Shown piece by piece: positions 12,487 through 23,365 of a stretch of DNA of 64,000 bases. Both the position numbers and the translations under genes were made by a program. The notes beneath the pieces were generated by a model that worked only from the letters and a program-made list of their open reading frames with translations, was not told where the DNA came from and made no database searches. How positions within the stretch are numbered: position 1 is the first letter of the stretch; every line of letters starts with the position of its first letter. The stretch comes from Trissonchulus latispiculum (lineage: Eukaryota > Nematoda > Enoplea > Enoplida > Ironidae). The stretch covers positions 1 to 64,000 of the forward strand of contig JASAND010028662.1 in the NCBI GenBank assembly GCA_030248195.1. The letters run 5' to 3'.

Positions 12487-12530
12487 GGTTTCTGTCCCCG
12501 TAAAATGTACAACAGCCTTAGAGCAGCCAA
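12487..12530 (+). repeat. Inverted partner of 9177-9220
   Basis: Reverse complement of 9177-9220. A further short inverted match (GGGTAAACTTGGCATGTATGG near 8946 against 12908-12930) lies outside this pair, suggesting that the inverted structure once extended further. Confidence 0.65.
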
Positions 12531-13320
12531 GCTTAGGCTTAAGTTTAAATGACTAACTTAATTTATGAACTTAAGAACTAAACTAAACTTTTCTAAATTT
12601 TATATTATTGGAAAGCATGAAAATTTGTTTATGCTTTGGTACGAATTTCGCTATATGCAATTTAAGTACAAAGTTTTCTTTAACCTTTCTTTAATTTATA
12701 ACGAAATCTATTCATTTATTGTTGTATGGACAAATTTCGCAAGTATTTAATAAGCAGTTTGAGGCAGCTTAAAAGCGTACATACAAGCAAAGTGTAGGTT
12801 CCGTAAATTTCAGCATGACAGCTGAAGAATCTCCTATGATTTACGTGCAAATTTTGTGTCCATACAACAAACAAACAAACAAGATAAAAAGCACGTCTGA
12901 GGTCCACATCTTCCATACATGCCAAGTTTACCCTTTATGATTATCATGCCCCTGTTTGCCATCACGTTTGCAGCGCTGCAGCCATACACAATATTCATTC
13001 TTAAATAACAACTTACTAACAGCATGGATAATAGTTTTGAGAGGCATAAAGTTGTTCGAAGCTGCGGCGTTCTGTTTGGAGGATTTGGTGAATTATATGA
13101 GAGTAGTGAGTAAAGTGAACTAGTATTTGAATCCGAAATTTAGTTGAAAATTTATGAATCTGGTTTAACCATTATGAGGATATTTTAACGAAAATACGAA
13201 CAGCTAACTTGTTTAAATAGCTTCGTTGCGATCTATATAAGTTTTCCAAGCTTGACGCTAAACGATGTGTTATAAAATTGACAGTGCCGACGATTTCTGA
13301 AATCTAGCTATTTTGATGTC

Positions 13321-14332
13321 TTAAGGTGCTGGTATCGCTTTGTGTAAATTCGACCCTAAAAGATTCAATTCTTCATGCAAGTGGATGAAACTTTCCAAAT
13401 ACATTATTCTCGTGCTCTTTAACATTCTGGGACCAGTCCCGGATTTTTAGGTGTAAAGATAATGTTTTGGTTTTTGCCGTTATTCTCTCAGTACGTGGTC
13501 GCTACACCGGATTGGTTCTTATGGCTGGAAAGAGGACACCAAAATGAACATTTTTGCTTTTACAACTTTTGAGCTACCTCTACTGGTTAAGGCAGTATAA
13601 GTGAAAAACCATTTTTGGGGTCAAAAAATGGCCATTTTTGAAGAAATCAGTTTTTTCAAAATTACTGCCAAATCTTACAAACAATTTCGGGTTATTTATA
13701 CTCAGTCGATACATCGTCCAATTGCGCATTTTATCAATACCTATTCGCTGGAGTTAGTTGCTTTAAGCTAGAGAATTCGCCGAAAAACCATTTTGGCAAA
13801 ATTGCGATTATTTTGTTTTGAACATTGATTTCTCAAAAAATACCCAATGGATTCGCGTGATTTTTGGCTGAATGAAAATTCGCCCTATTGCGGAGGGACT
13901 TTTTTCTTGGTTTGAGCTAAAACAACTCCAGTTGTGAGAAAACTGAATAGAAAGTTGCGAAATTTCGTGTCATCGCACATTTGCCGGATTTTCTGGAGTA
14001 TTGAGGCTTGTTGAACCAAATCCAAAAAATGTCCCTCGGCCCACATGTCCTTCATATAATGGCACAAGAAGAAATTTTGGCCGATTCTACAGTTTTGAGA
14101 AATCGATGTTCAAAAATTTTTGGTCTATATTCAGTCTGTCAGATGTCAGCATGTCGGAAATTTTTTGCTATTTTCTTGGAAATTTTGCTACTTTCGTAAG
14201 CTCATGTTAATATACAGATTATAAGCTTTAAAACGACGTATAAAGCTCTTTCAAACTCTCAAGATTGCGAAAGTTAAAACGTTTCGCAAAATCACTACAA
14301 AAGCACTGCACAAAAGGATACCAGTACCTTAA
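13321..14332. mobile_element. TTAA-flanked TIR element, family T1 copy B
   Basis: Begins TTAAGGTGCTGGTATC and ends GATACCAGTACCTTAA, an inverted pair with one mismatch, with TTAA at both outer edges. About 1012 bases and the closest relative of copy C at 18925-19946. The interior has no sustained frame, so the element is non-autonomous. Confidence 0.9.
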
Positions 14333-14391
14333 ATAAGTTTTGTTTACTTAGATGGCTTTGACAGTAATTTGCTTATGTGTATACAATTTTT

Positions 14392-14415
14392 CCTGCTGCG
14401 CCTCAGCGCAGCAGG
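14392..14415. repeat. Short GC-rich hairpin
   Basis: CCTGCTGCGC and GCGCAGCAGG are perfect inverted 10-base arms around a 4-base loop. GCTGCGCAGCAGG occurs again near 14838. No terminator-like T run follows, and in this eukaryotic setting it is more likely an element edge. Confidence 0.5.
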
Positions 14416-15160
14416 TCTCTTATGTTTGCTCGGCCCATGTCCTCACACGCATTTTGCTTGAAAAAGATAGGTTTCCCCATAAAAGCGTGTGTGCAGTGGT
14501 TTAAGATAGGGTCGGCATCTTTTGCGTGTGAATTTCTAATTTCCAAAGATTCTACTTCTAATCAATGTCATTACGCATATGTGAATGTAAATTGCTTCGC
14601 TAATCTGACAGTTCCATATTTTGTATTCTGATGACTCATCAAATTTTTTCATTAACTGCTCAGCGAAAATTCTTCAAAGCATAAAACAGATGAAGAGATA
14701 GCTAAGTAAATTACACATTTTTCCATCATTTATCAGTGTATCGGTAATTTGTTCCAACAGCTTATAAAAATCAAACTATGTTTTGCACGTATAGTTTCTG
14801 TTAATAAGCAGAATAGCCAGTTATAAACAATTATTGGCTGCGCAGCAGGCTTACAATTTACTAAAATGTTCGCCCAACGGAAACACACCTTTTGCACAAA
14901 ATATTGCTTGTTGTTCCTGAAATAAAAAACTTGACAAATATTTTACAGCGTTCTGCATCATACAGGGTAAATTGACCATATTAGTTTATGCTAATAGTAA
15001 AACAGATGATTGCAAAAGCATGAATACATGGGTTTCTTAACCTTTTTCAGCTTCGTCATTTCGAAGTTGGATAGTTTGCATATGGTTTTTGGACTGTACT
15101 GTAGCCAGCTACTCACATGCAAGCTAAATCATTGTAAGGGTTGAATTAAAATGTATATTC
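14416..15160. other. Intergenic stretch, no gene supported
   Basis: AT-rich, with one 84-codon frame at 14377-14631 that begins in the hairpin and shows no recognisable domain or splice signals. I see nothing else supportable. Confidence 0.4.
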
Positions 15161-15162
15161 CA

Positions 15163-15197
15163 AGGGGTCAGTAGCGGTGACTACGTTATCGTCACCG
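15163..15197. repeat. GTAGCGGTGAC palindromic end, solo copy
   Basis: GTAGCGGTGACTACGTTATC followed by GTCACC resembles the terminal palindromes of the element at 62760-63572. The partner end was not found, so it is a solo or decayed terminus. Confidence 0.5.
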
Positions 15198-15689
15198 TAT
15201 CCTAAATTGTACACATCTTTGGACTGTCGTCGTGAAATACTTTTTTATTATTATTTGTAATATAATGTTATCTACAAATTCTTGAAGAGTACAAGGCCTA
15301 TAAGATTATACGAGTATGCATGATACAATAAGATGTTCTCAGGCACATCAGGGATCTACACTGAAATGTAAAGTACGTTAAACTTTCCTAATCTCTAACT
15401 TTAATCCTTACAGTCATTTAACTCTGAATTTACACACTGCTAAACTTTAAGACAAATAGAAGCCTAAGTACAGCGCTATGGCTTTGTCTACAAGATAAGT
15501 CTACGCTAACAATTTGAGAGTAAAAATTGCCTGAATAAGCGGACTAGAAAAGTAGGCCTAAGGCATAAGTTACTCATAATGTAAAGTCATACTTTCAAAC
15601 AAAGCAGATCATTCGTATGAACATAATTATTATGTGCATTGTTTTTGATTAAATCCACGAAATGTTTACCCTGTGGATCTGGAATAAAG

Positions 15690-15790
15690 ATGTCAGGAAT
15701 TTTGGCTGATATCGCGTCTACCATAAACGCAGCCGTGGGTACAACTCACCCTTTCAACTTCAGCAAACAAGTCTGATCCCCGACAATTCT
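15690..15790 (-). repeat. Dispersed coding-like repeat G, copy 1
   Basis: Similar to 22720-22850 and more distantly to 49720-49800 and 63090-63180. Read on the minus strand, the copies share a peptide pattern like GSDLF(A/T)EVER, also found on the plus strand at 21535-21570. Plus-strand frames are partly conserved too, so the coding strand is uncertain. Probably a fragment of a repeated gene or element. Confidence 0.45.
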
Positions 15791-16309
15791 AGTGGTATCA
15801 GGGTAACTGTTCGACGATCGAACTGATGTATAAAAACAAAATTTGTGCTTATACTTGTAACTAATGTAAACATATGCTGGATAGTTCAAAGTTGGTGGTT
15901 AAAATACTTTTAACTATTGCTGTATTAAGAGTGCTCATTCTTATTGGTGGTCTTTGTGATTACATTTGGAATAAACGCAAAAAGGAATTTCACGACGAAA
16001 TGGAGAAGATTCACTCGGGACTGTAATGGACAGTCAAACCGATATTTCCGAATTGAGTGCGGATGAAAGACCGGCTTACTTCCCAACAACGTTAAGCTGA
16101 GAAACGTTTCCTGCGTAGGAAACGTCAACAGTCAACGAAAGCGAATGCTGAGCAATCTTTTAGATTGGAAAACCCTCCCTTAAACAGTTCATGTTTAAGC
16201 TTTTATTAAGTTAATGTTTGATCTAATCGGAATGATTGTGATTTTTTATAGCGAATTCTTAATGTTGTTAAAATTAGAGTTTTTGAACTGAATGCTGTAT
16301 AACGGTCAG

Positions 16310-17390
16310 AGCAATTACATTTGCTAAAGTTTTTAAATTGTCAAAGTTAAAGTTATTACCAAGTATTTTTAATATTAAAAAAGCTTCACCCTTTGTCATC
16401 ATGCGAGCTCATAAATCATAAGCAAACTATATTAAATCCGAACATATTCTGCAGCAGCAACTGGACCAAACTACAATAGCATCCTTCCTTAGCTCATGCG
16501 ATCCAAGTGCGTTTCCAAATGTTGATTCAAGTAACCTAAGGTTCCAAATACTTTGATACTGCTCCCAATAATATTGGGCCACTCTTCAGACGTGGTCCAG
16601 TTTCATGTGGAGAATGCCTCTGACAGTTTCCTTTAGGTATTGTACCATCGGTTTGTTATTTCTATTAATGTTTACTTAGTCAAATAGCCATTGATTCAAT
16701 ACTCGGGATAATCAAAATTTTGTATTGAAGTACTGAAATAAGGCGCAACCTTTAAGATATTTGTTTGACTCTATCACCACACTGCCTGAAACATGAAAAC
16801 ATCACTTTAATGACGATAATGGTCTTCAAAACTTTGCCTGCTAATAACAAGTAAGAGTGTACTATGCATAGCAAGTTTCCTCCATGCTCTTTGGGAAATG
16901 TATATTACCAAACATTTTTTCTAGTTTATCGAGTTCCGAGTTCAAAATGTGAAATGGGATTTGAAAGCAATTGAGACAAATACCGAAAGTTTTTGGATTT
17001 CAAAACAGTATTGTCAGTAAAATTTTATTTCAAAATGACTGGACGGAAATTTTAAACACGTAGAATATTAGTCCTAACGCAAAAGTAGGCAATAATGTTT
17101 TAGGAATATATACATACTTATGGATAAATGGTTGCTTGGTTAAATATTTGAAAATATTCTTAAGGTTTGGAAAGGGGTGCAGTAAGATACCAAGAACCGA
17201 GCCTTAAATGTATCAGCTTCTATCATCCGTTATGCAAATTTAATTTGTATGAACTATGGACGACTCGAGATTATCCTAAAGCTTGTTTGCTCAAGCTCTG
17301 CATATTCCTTCCGATATGTTTAACAACTGAAGATACGAAAAAAATTTTTGACAAAGGGTATATAATCTGTTCTGCTTTCTAGTAAAACTA
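16310..17390. repeat. Diverged duplicated non-coding segments
   Basis: 16310-16620 resembles 20440-20850 and 16900-17390 resembles 22870-23170, with scattered identical words such as CATTTGCTAAAGTT and ATTCTTAAGGTTTGGA. Together with the 17.4-18.3 kb match to 49.9-50.8 kb, this shows that the 15-24 kb region is built of old duplicated blocks. Confidence 0.6.
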
Positions 17391-17640
17391 TCAAGTTTGG
17401 CTTCATGTTGTCTGAACTGTATACCCTTATAAGGAAGCATGAGAGCAGTCTATGTTTGGGTATCAGACAAATAGTGTGCAAATTATGCATAGCCTTTTCT
17501 CCTACAACTGACAGTATTCCTGGTTACACGCTATTATTATTAGATAATCCCATAATATAGTTTAAAATATTACATAATATAGAATTAAAATATTATTTTT
17601 GACTACTTCAACCATCTTCGATAACTACCGGTTATTTTAG

Positions 17641-17706
17641 AAAATGAGGATGGAATACACAATGCAGACAATCTAATTGTGGAGATATGGAAGGAGGATA
17701 TTGACG
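17641..17706 (+). CDS. Penultimate exon of an unrecognised gene
   Basis: The exon follows the acceptor ACCGGTTATTTTAG and ends at the donor ACG|GTATAT. Read with two leading bases, it gives 21 codons including NEDGIHNADN and VEIWKEDID. It exits in phase 1, and the next exon at 17850 supplies the two completing bases, so the models join without a break. A paralogue at 50094-50405 keeps VEIWKEDI but has lost the donor. Entry is also phase 1, meaning that at least one upstream exon is missing from my model. The family is unknown, and the acidic, Trp-containing peptide gives no domain match that I recognise. Confidence 0.55.
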
Positions 17707-17849
17707 GTATATTGACTTCCAAACCATATATTTTAATCATTTTATCAGAATATTTATAGTTATCGTATTTACAGTTATTTATATTTATATTTATGCGAAT
17801 ATTTTTAGTAAAATATTTTATCTAAAATAATTGTCATATTATTTTTCAG

Positions 17850-17923
17850 CTGCGCTAAATGATGAAGCAGAACCAGACTATGACTCGGACCAGCCACCGG
17901 AGTATCGTTGGCGCTGTATTTAG
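17850..17923 (+). CDS. Terminal exon of the same unrecognised gene
   Basis: Acceptor TTATTTTTCAG precedes a 74-base exon ending in TAG. It encodes ALNDEAEPDYDSDQPP and a C-terminal EYRWRCI, a strongly acidic tail ending in an Arg/Trp/Cys motif. The 143-base intron before it is of a size typical of this window. The paralogue at 50356-50405 keeps the acceptor and ALN start but then diverges to a basic ending. No poly(A) signal was found within the next 100 bases. Confidence 0.55.
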
Positions 17924-18765
17924 AATAGTTTTTCATCATGAATGGTAAAAAGCATCAAACACTGATAACCAGTGAACGGTAGAAATTGTTGCGTTGATAA
18001 AATCATCTAGAAATAACCACAAACACCTTCTTAAGAATAATTACAGTTGCATTCCTTTGCGCAGACTTAAACAATTACGGGAATGACTGATATTTCTGTG
18101 ATAGATCTTAGTTTTCAAAACATATATATCAAACAACCGCGATACTGCTATTTTTGGTAGAGAATCCGTCTTATTCATCTGTATCAGACTGAATCCGTAG
18201 CGTCTGGAAATGACTTCGAGCACTCTTATCGTTCCGAAACGGCTCAGTAGTAAAATAATTTGAATTTTGATTACCGTTTTACTTTGACGGTCAGTTCAAA
18301 TTACGATTTTATTTAGCATAATTTTAATTAATATATTAAGAAATGATCACTTGAGTCTAGCTAAGGTTGTGGCTAAAGAGCCGATTTTTGAAAAACTGCA
18401 ATCAGTTTGTTTTAAACAAGCATTTCTCTGAACTGCAGTCAAGCTGCAAACAATTTCACTGAATTTGTGTTGTTGCCAAGGATCAATTTTATTGGTTTTT
18501 GCTGAAACTTTCACAAAGTTCTGTAATTCTCATTTGAAGTGTTGAAATTTGATTTGGCTGTTGGCTCCTACTTCAAGCATAAAGGAGTCAGTATTAATAA
18601 TCAAAATCAGACAGTACATTTTTCTGTGTACATACTAGTGAATAAAGACTTACCGAAAACATAAAAGAGCTAGTTTAGCTGAACTTTATGGTTTGAAGCT
18701 AAATAGAGGTAGTGTGTTTTTACAGTAACTTCATAAAACCTAGTCAATGATTCACAGTCAAAAAG

Positions 18766-18805
18766 ATGGTTGATTTAATGCTGTTAGGATATTTGCTTTG
18801 CGCTG
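18766..18805 (+). CDS. Signal-peptide first exon
   Basis: ATG opens a 13-codon exon, MVDLMLLGYLLCA, closed by a strong donor G|GTGAGT in phase 1. The hydrophobic run suggests a signal peptide. Phase 1 would allow joining to the TSP1 exon at 21376, giving the common secreted, TSP1-bearing layout, but the TTAA element at 18925-19946 and a second start exon at 20328 lie between. It may be an alternative first exon or belong to a lost gene. Confidence 0.45.
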
Positions 18806-18924
18806 GTGAGTGTGCTTTATACTTTATGGAGTTCAAAAGAGAAACCCGTAGGCAGAATTTCCAAGCATTTTGATGCCATTCCTGCTGTCCCAGATCTCTT
18901 TCCTGTGGCTTGTCTGCGACTTTC

Positions 18925-19946
18925 TTAAGGTGCTGGTATCGCTTTGTGTAAATTCGACCCTACAACCTTCAATTCTTTATGAAAGTGGATGAAACTTTCC
19001 AAATATACTATTTCGGTGCTCTATAACATTCTGGGACCAGTCCCGCATTTTTAGGTGCAAAGATAAGAAATTTTTTGGTTTTTGCCATTATTCTCTCAGT
19101 ACATAGTCGAGACACCAGATTGGTTGGTATGGCTGGATAGAGGGCGCAGAAATGAACATTTTTGCTTTTACAACTTTTGAGCTACCTCTAGTGGTTAAGG
19201 CAGTATAAGCCAAAAACGATTTTTGGGGTCAAAAAATGACCATTTTTGAAGAAATCAGTTTTTTCAAAATTACTGCCAAATCCTACAGACAATTTCGGCT
19301 TATTTATACTCAATCGATACACCGTCCAATTGCGCATTTTATCAATACTATTCGCTAGAGTTAGTTGCTTTAAGCTAGGGAATTCGCCGAAAAACCATTT
19401 TGGCAAAATTGCGACTATTTTGTTTTGAACATTGATTTCTCAAAAACTGTCCAATGGATTCGCGTGATTTTGGGCTGAATGAAAATTCGCCCTATTGCGG
19501 AGGGACATTTTTCTTGGTTTGAGCTAAAACATCTCCAGGTGTGAGAAAACTGAACAGAAAGTTGCGAAATTTCGTGTCATCGCGCATTTGCCGGATTTTC
19601 TAGAGTACTGACACTGAGACTTGTTGAGTCAAATCCAAAAAAATGTCCCTCGGCCCACATGTCCTTCATATCATGGCGCAAGAAAAAATTTTGGCCGATT
19701 CTACAGTTTTGAGAAATCGATGTTCAAAAATTTTTGGTCTATATTCAGTCTATCAGATGTCAGTATGTCAGAACATTTCTGCTAGTTTTGTGTTAATTTT
19801 GCTAGTTTCGTAAGCTCATGTGAATGTACAGATAATAAGCTTTAAAACGATGTATAAAGCTCTTTCCAACTCCCAAAATTGCGAAAGTTATAGCGTTTCG
19901 AAAAATCACCACAAAAGCACTGCACAAAAGGATACCAGCACCTTAA
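18925..19946. mobile_element. TTAA-flanked TIR element, family T1 copy C
   Basis: Begins TTAAGGTGCTGGTATC and ends GATACCAGCACCTTAA, a perfect inverted terminal pair including flanking TTAA. About 1022 bases, very similar to copy B. Perfect ends make this the youngest-looking of the three. No transposase frame. Confidence 0.92.
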
Positions 19947-20327
19947 ACAGTGACTACAAACTTTTTGAAGGGACGCGACTCAAGAATTGATTTGACATTT
20001 GCCAAGTATCGACTACCGAAGTCTAGATTTAGAATTAATTGTGACATAACAGATAACACCAACAAACGTTGTCTGGTATTTTGCAAATTAAGTTAAAGCG
20101 TGTATGTATTATCTGACGCTTGCCAGGGCCGTAAAATTATCGCAACTGCGACCTTCAAAATATTATTGGATTTATGACTAGCAAGAAGATTTTTCAACGT
20201 CTTTGTTTCATGAAAGCCATTTATTAAACAGTTTTAAACATATTATACCCAATTTGTAATTTCGTCGACAGTCTCGTCTGAACGTCAGTTTTAGCAACCA
20301 TATAAGTTACTAAAATCCACCATACCA

Positions 20328-20363
20328 ATGTTATTGATATTGATCACTACTGGCGGTATCCAC
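20328..20363 (+). CDS. Signal-peptide first exon of TSP1 gene model
   Basis: ATG opens 12 codons, MLLILITTGGIH, closed by the donor CAC|GTAAGT in phase 0. The hydrophobic MLLILITT stretch suits the start of a signal peptide, though it is short on its own. The next exon at 20878 enters in phase 0, so the pair is compatible. The intervening 514 bases resemble 16310-16620 and may conceal an unseen exon. Confidence 0.45.
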
Positions 20364-20877
20364 GTAAGTACTTCGAACTTTCAATGCTTTTTGTTCTTGC
20401 TTTGGTTGTGCTGATTGCTTGTATTTCAGCTTAAAGGGCTGGACCAACCCATTTGCTAAAGTTGTTAAATTTGTCAAAGTTCAAACTATGACTAAGTAAA
20501 TACAAACTTGTTTGTCATTGGGAGCTTCAGTTTTCTTGATATTATCGGTTAAGAGCTCATATGTTATAGGCAAGATTTATTAAATCAAGTCTCCTACACC
20601 CATAGATACAGTAAATTGCAGCTTTCTTCCCCTGCACATACAAACAATGTGTTGTTTTCAAATGTCGGCTTAAATAATCTAATGTTTCAAATATATTGAC
20701 ACTTTTCTTAATGTAGCAAAAAAGACAGCAAACTGGTCAGATCTATAATGGTTTAATTTCAAGTGGAATATCCATCTGACTGCTTCATTGTCTAAATTCA
20801 CTAAATTCACCTAAAGTGTCTGTTAATGTTCAACTGTTTCATTCATCTTCACTTTATTTTTATATCGTTTGTGTGAG

Positions 20878-20965
20878 GTGCGTGCAAATGATGGTTCACC
20901 GTTACCTCTTGAACCTAACCAAGATTGTAATAATTTGATAGAGTGCAGCGCGGAAGGACCAGTTG
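20878..20965 (+). CDS. Exon with second half of a TSP1-like domain
   Basis: Acceptor GTTTGTGTGAG precedes 29 codons and the exon leaves at GTTG|GTATTT in phase 1. The peptide NDGSPLPLEPNQDC followed by IECSAEGPV has the spacing of the C-terminal half of a thrombospondin type 1 repeat, which normally ends with paired cysteines and a CP-V-DC linker. Joining to the exon at 21376 gives GPV-D-CLI, which fits that linker, so two independent cues (phase and motif) agree. TSP1 modules occur in secreted and membrane proteins that bind glycosaminoglycans and matrix. The gene symbol cannot be assigned. Confidence 0.55.
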
Positions 20966-21375
20966 GTATTTACACTGTGGAAAGCAGTTCTATTCCTTTA
21001 TTTAGAATTTTGTTTTCAATTTTGCCACTGAGTTCCAGTTTTCCTACATATTTAGAAACTAAATTAATTTGACCCAATTCACTGTTTCTAATATTAAGTA
21101 TGTTTATTGCCTGGCGTTAACTGGCTTTATTTATTGTAAAGTTTGCTTTACAAGTATCTCAGCTTACAAAAGTGGCTGATTGACTAAAAACAGATAACTA
21201 TTTACCAAGTTTAATTTGCAACTTTTTCTTTAGCTATAAAAATAATACCATTATTAACAAACCTAAACCTCGTGCACAGCTAAAATTGTCGAAAAAGTTT
21301 TAAGCATATAAGAGCTAATATTACAAAAGTTAATACTGGCCTATATAATTTTATTCTGTATTCATTATATTTCAG

Positions 21376-21505
21376 ATTGCCTAATTAAACACGAACAGAT
21401 TCGGCTATGCAGTACAAGTTGTGGATATGGAGGAACTCAGACCAGCCAATGCCATATCACTCGTGAAGTAAATGATGGTGGAATCCCTTGCTCCGCACTC
21501 AAATT
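21376..21505 (+). CDS. Exon with first half of a TSP1 domain
   Basis: Acceptor TATATTTCAG precedes a 130-base exon read with two leading bases (phase 1, the classical TSP1 module boundary). It encodes CSTSCGYGGTQTSQC, then NDGGIPCSAL. The CSxSCGxGxQxxxC core and GGxPC are hallmark TSP1 positions, but the usual upstream tryptophans are absent (KHEQIRLCS). The donor is AAATT|GTATGT in phase 2. The rest of the domain should be in a following exon that I could not locate, since the next frame is the decayed block at 21517. The gene may therefore be truncated. Confidence 0.65.
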
Positions 21506-21516
21506 GTATGTGCTTT

Positions 21517-21893
21517 GAGGATGTATCAACTGGTCTTGGCTCAGGCTTATTTGCGGAGGTGGAGAGAGCTGAAGGAGAGACGGGATATGCACGTTTGCGA
21601 TTGCTTTACTAGGCAATCTCTGCTGAGAATCCGATATATTGGCGCGCTATGCTTCGAGAAAGTTATTTGTCGATTCATTTCAAAAGTCAAGCACGTAAAT
21701 TGTCTCAAACCGCCAGCACCATGATAGATGCCATAGAGAAAGTGATGAGGCTGTATAAAGATAACTGGAACAGGGTCTGCAGATGAGAGAAAAGTTAAAC
21801 GAATACAGGTTGGACTCCACAAAGAAAAAGCTTCAATTGTATTTGTTGGACCAAAGTGAAGACTACCAGGATCACGTAGCCGTCGAAGCTTAA
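21517..21893 (+). pseudogene. Decayed coding block with coiled-coil-like tail
   Basis: A frame from 21517 reads GSGLFAEVERAEGETGYARL, then has one in-frame TAG (21610-21612), continues through AENPIYWRAMLRESY and a helical stretch rich in Lys, Gln and Met, and ends at TGA (21784). A shift of one base at about 21783 gives MREKLNEYRLDSTKKKLQLY and an acidic end to TAA at 21891. Composition is protein-like in both pieces, so it appears to be one broken coding sequence. The GLFAEVER segment matches dispersed repeat G. Overlap with the TSP1 donor side suggests an inserted or retrotransposed piece. Family unknown. Confidence 0.45.
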
Positions 21894-22118
21894 GCGTGAA
21901 ATGTCATCTATGTAAATGTCATGTAAGCCGAACTAAACAATACATAACCTTTAAACTACCGTTTCGTAGATGTTAGAGAGCTGTCATGCTATTGTTGGAG
22001 TTCTAATTGAAGATATCGAATCAGAACGACCTGAAATCTGATATTCATTGCTTAAGTCGCTTCTATCAACGACAATAGCAGCTTCGATCTTGCAACCTTA
22101 CAATATAACCAAAACATT

Positions 22119-22149
<31 letters not shown>

Positions 22150-22160
22150 GTAGCAGCAGA
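22119..22160. repeat. AGC trinucleotide microsatellite
   Basis: About 14 AGC units with single-base interruptions (AGA, AGT). No frame supports a coding glutamine or serine tract. Confidence 0.9.
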
Positions 22161-22719
22161 ACTTATGCAACTAGCAAGAGCAAGAAAGGGCATAGAACTT
22201 GATTCATTATTATAAATTTGTATCATGGATAATGCTTGTAGGCACTAGGCGCCCATTATGGTTGAAAACACTGCTTTTAGTAAATTTCGGGTTGTTACGA
22301 AATTTGTTGACAAGTCAGTTTTCATTGTGAGGTTTCTATGAGGTTTGATTGATGAGCCAAAGTTGTAATTTCCACAGCAAACGAAGAATGCTACAACAGT
22401 GTTTGGTCTCGCAGTTGTCGACTTCGCAATGGTTGATTTCATAGCTGATCACCATGGCTTATTATTAGTGTAGTGCATTATTGAACGTTATTTTAGCAGG
22501 ACTTTCCCACTGCATTTCAGGTTGAACATAGTTTATCGCATAGTTTAGCGAATCAAATTTAACATGTCGTATACCAGTTAGCTTAACCATCTCTACCGTT
22601 AACGTAATGCATTTTTCCGAAATCAAGATCAGCCGACACAACTGAGCTGACAGAAATATCTGAAATGTCGTGGTTTTCGGCAAGGCACGGCTCGGCACGG
22701 CACGGCCGAAACAAGATGT

Positions 22720-22850
22720 CATGGTTTTCGGCTGAGATCGCCTAGTACCATAAACACAGTCGGGCAAAACCTGGGGTCCCACACTCTTTCTACTTCAGTA
22801 AATAGGTCAGAGCCCTGGGCGACTCTACCTGCATCAGGATCGCGAACTGA
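22720..22850 (-). repeat. Dispersed coding-like repeat G, copy 2
   Basis: On the minus strand this reads MSVRDPDAGRVAQGSDLFTE and then VERV before a frameshift that restores CVYGTRRS. It is the longest conserved frame of the family, aligned with 15690-15790. The downstream 22870-23170 block matches 16900-17390. Confidence 0.45.
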
Positions 22851-23365
22851 CATACTAAAACGGTGTATACACTTGTCATTAATTTAAAAAACAAAGTTTT
22901 GGAATTTTTAAAAATGCAAGATAGCATTTCAAAATGATTGAACTAATTGATTTTAACCACGCCAAGATATTAATCCTAAATGCAAAACTGTATAGTGGAT
23001 AATTTTATGATCTATTTACTTCGGTAAATATTTGAAATCATTCTTAAGGTTTGGATAAGTAAGACAACATCAACAATGTCGACCGTAAGATAACAAAAGG
23101 AGAGCCTTAAACGTATCAGCCTTTAAGCCTATCATCTGTTGTGGAAACGACAACCTGTCACAGCGACAAAAGTTAAGTATTCCTCATTTTATCACAGAAT
23201 CTAACAAATTTGCTTTTATTTGTAGTAGTTTGAACTATGACAAACTGTTCTGGCATATGGATTTAATCAGCCTGGAGTTTTTGTTTCATCTGATTTAAAG
23301 TTTTCGATATATATCGACAAAATTTGTGCCAAAGATTACCAAAAAATAGGTATTATTTTCAGAAC

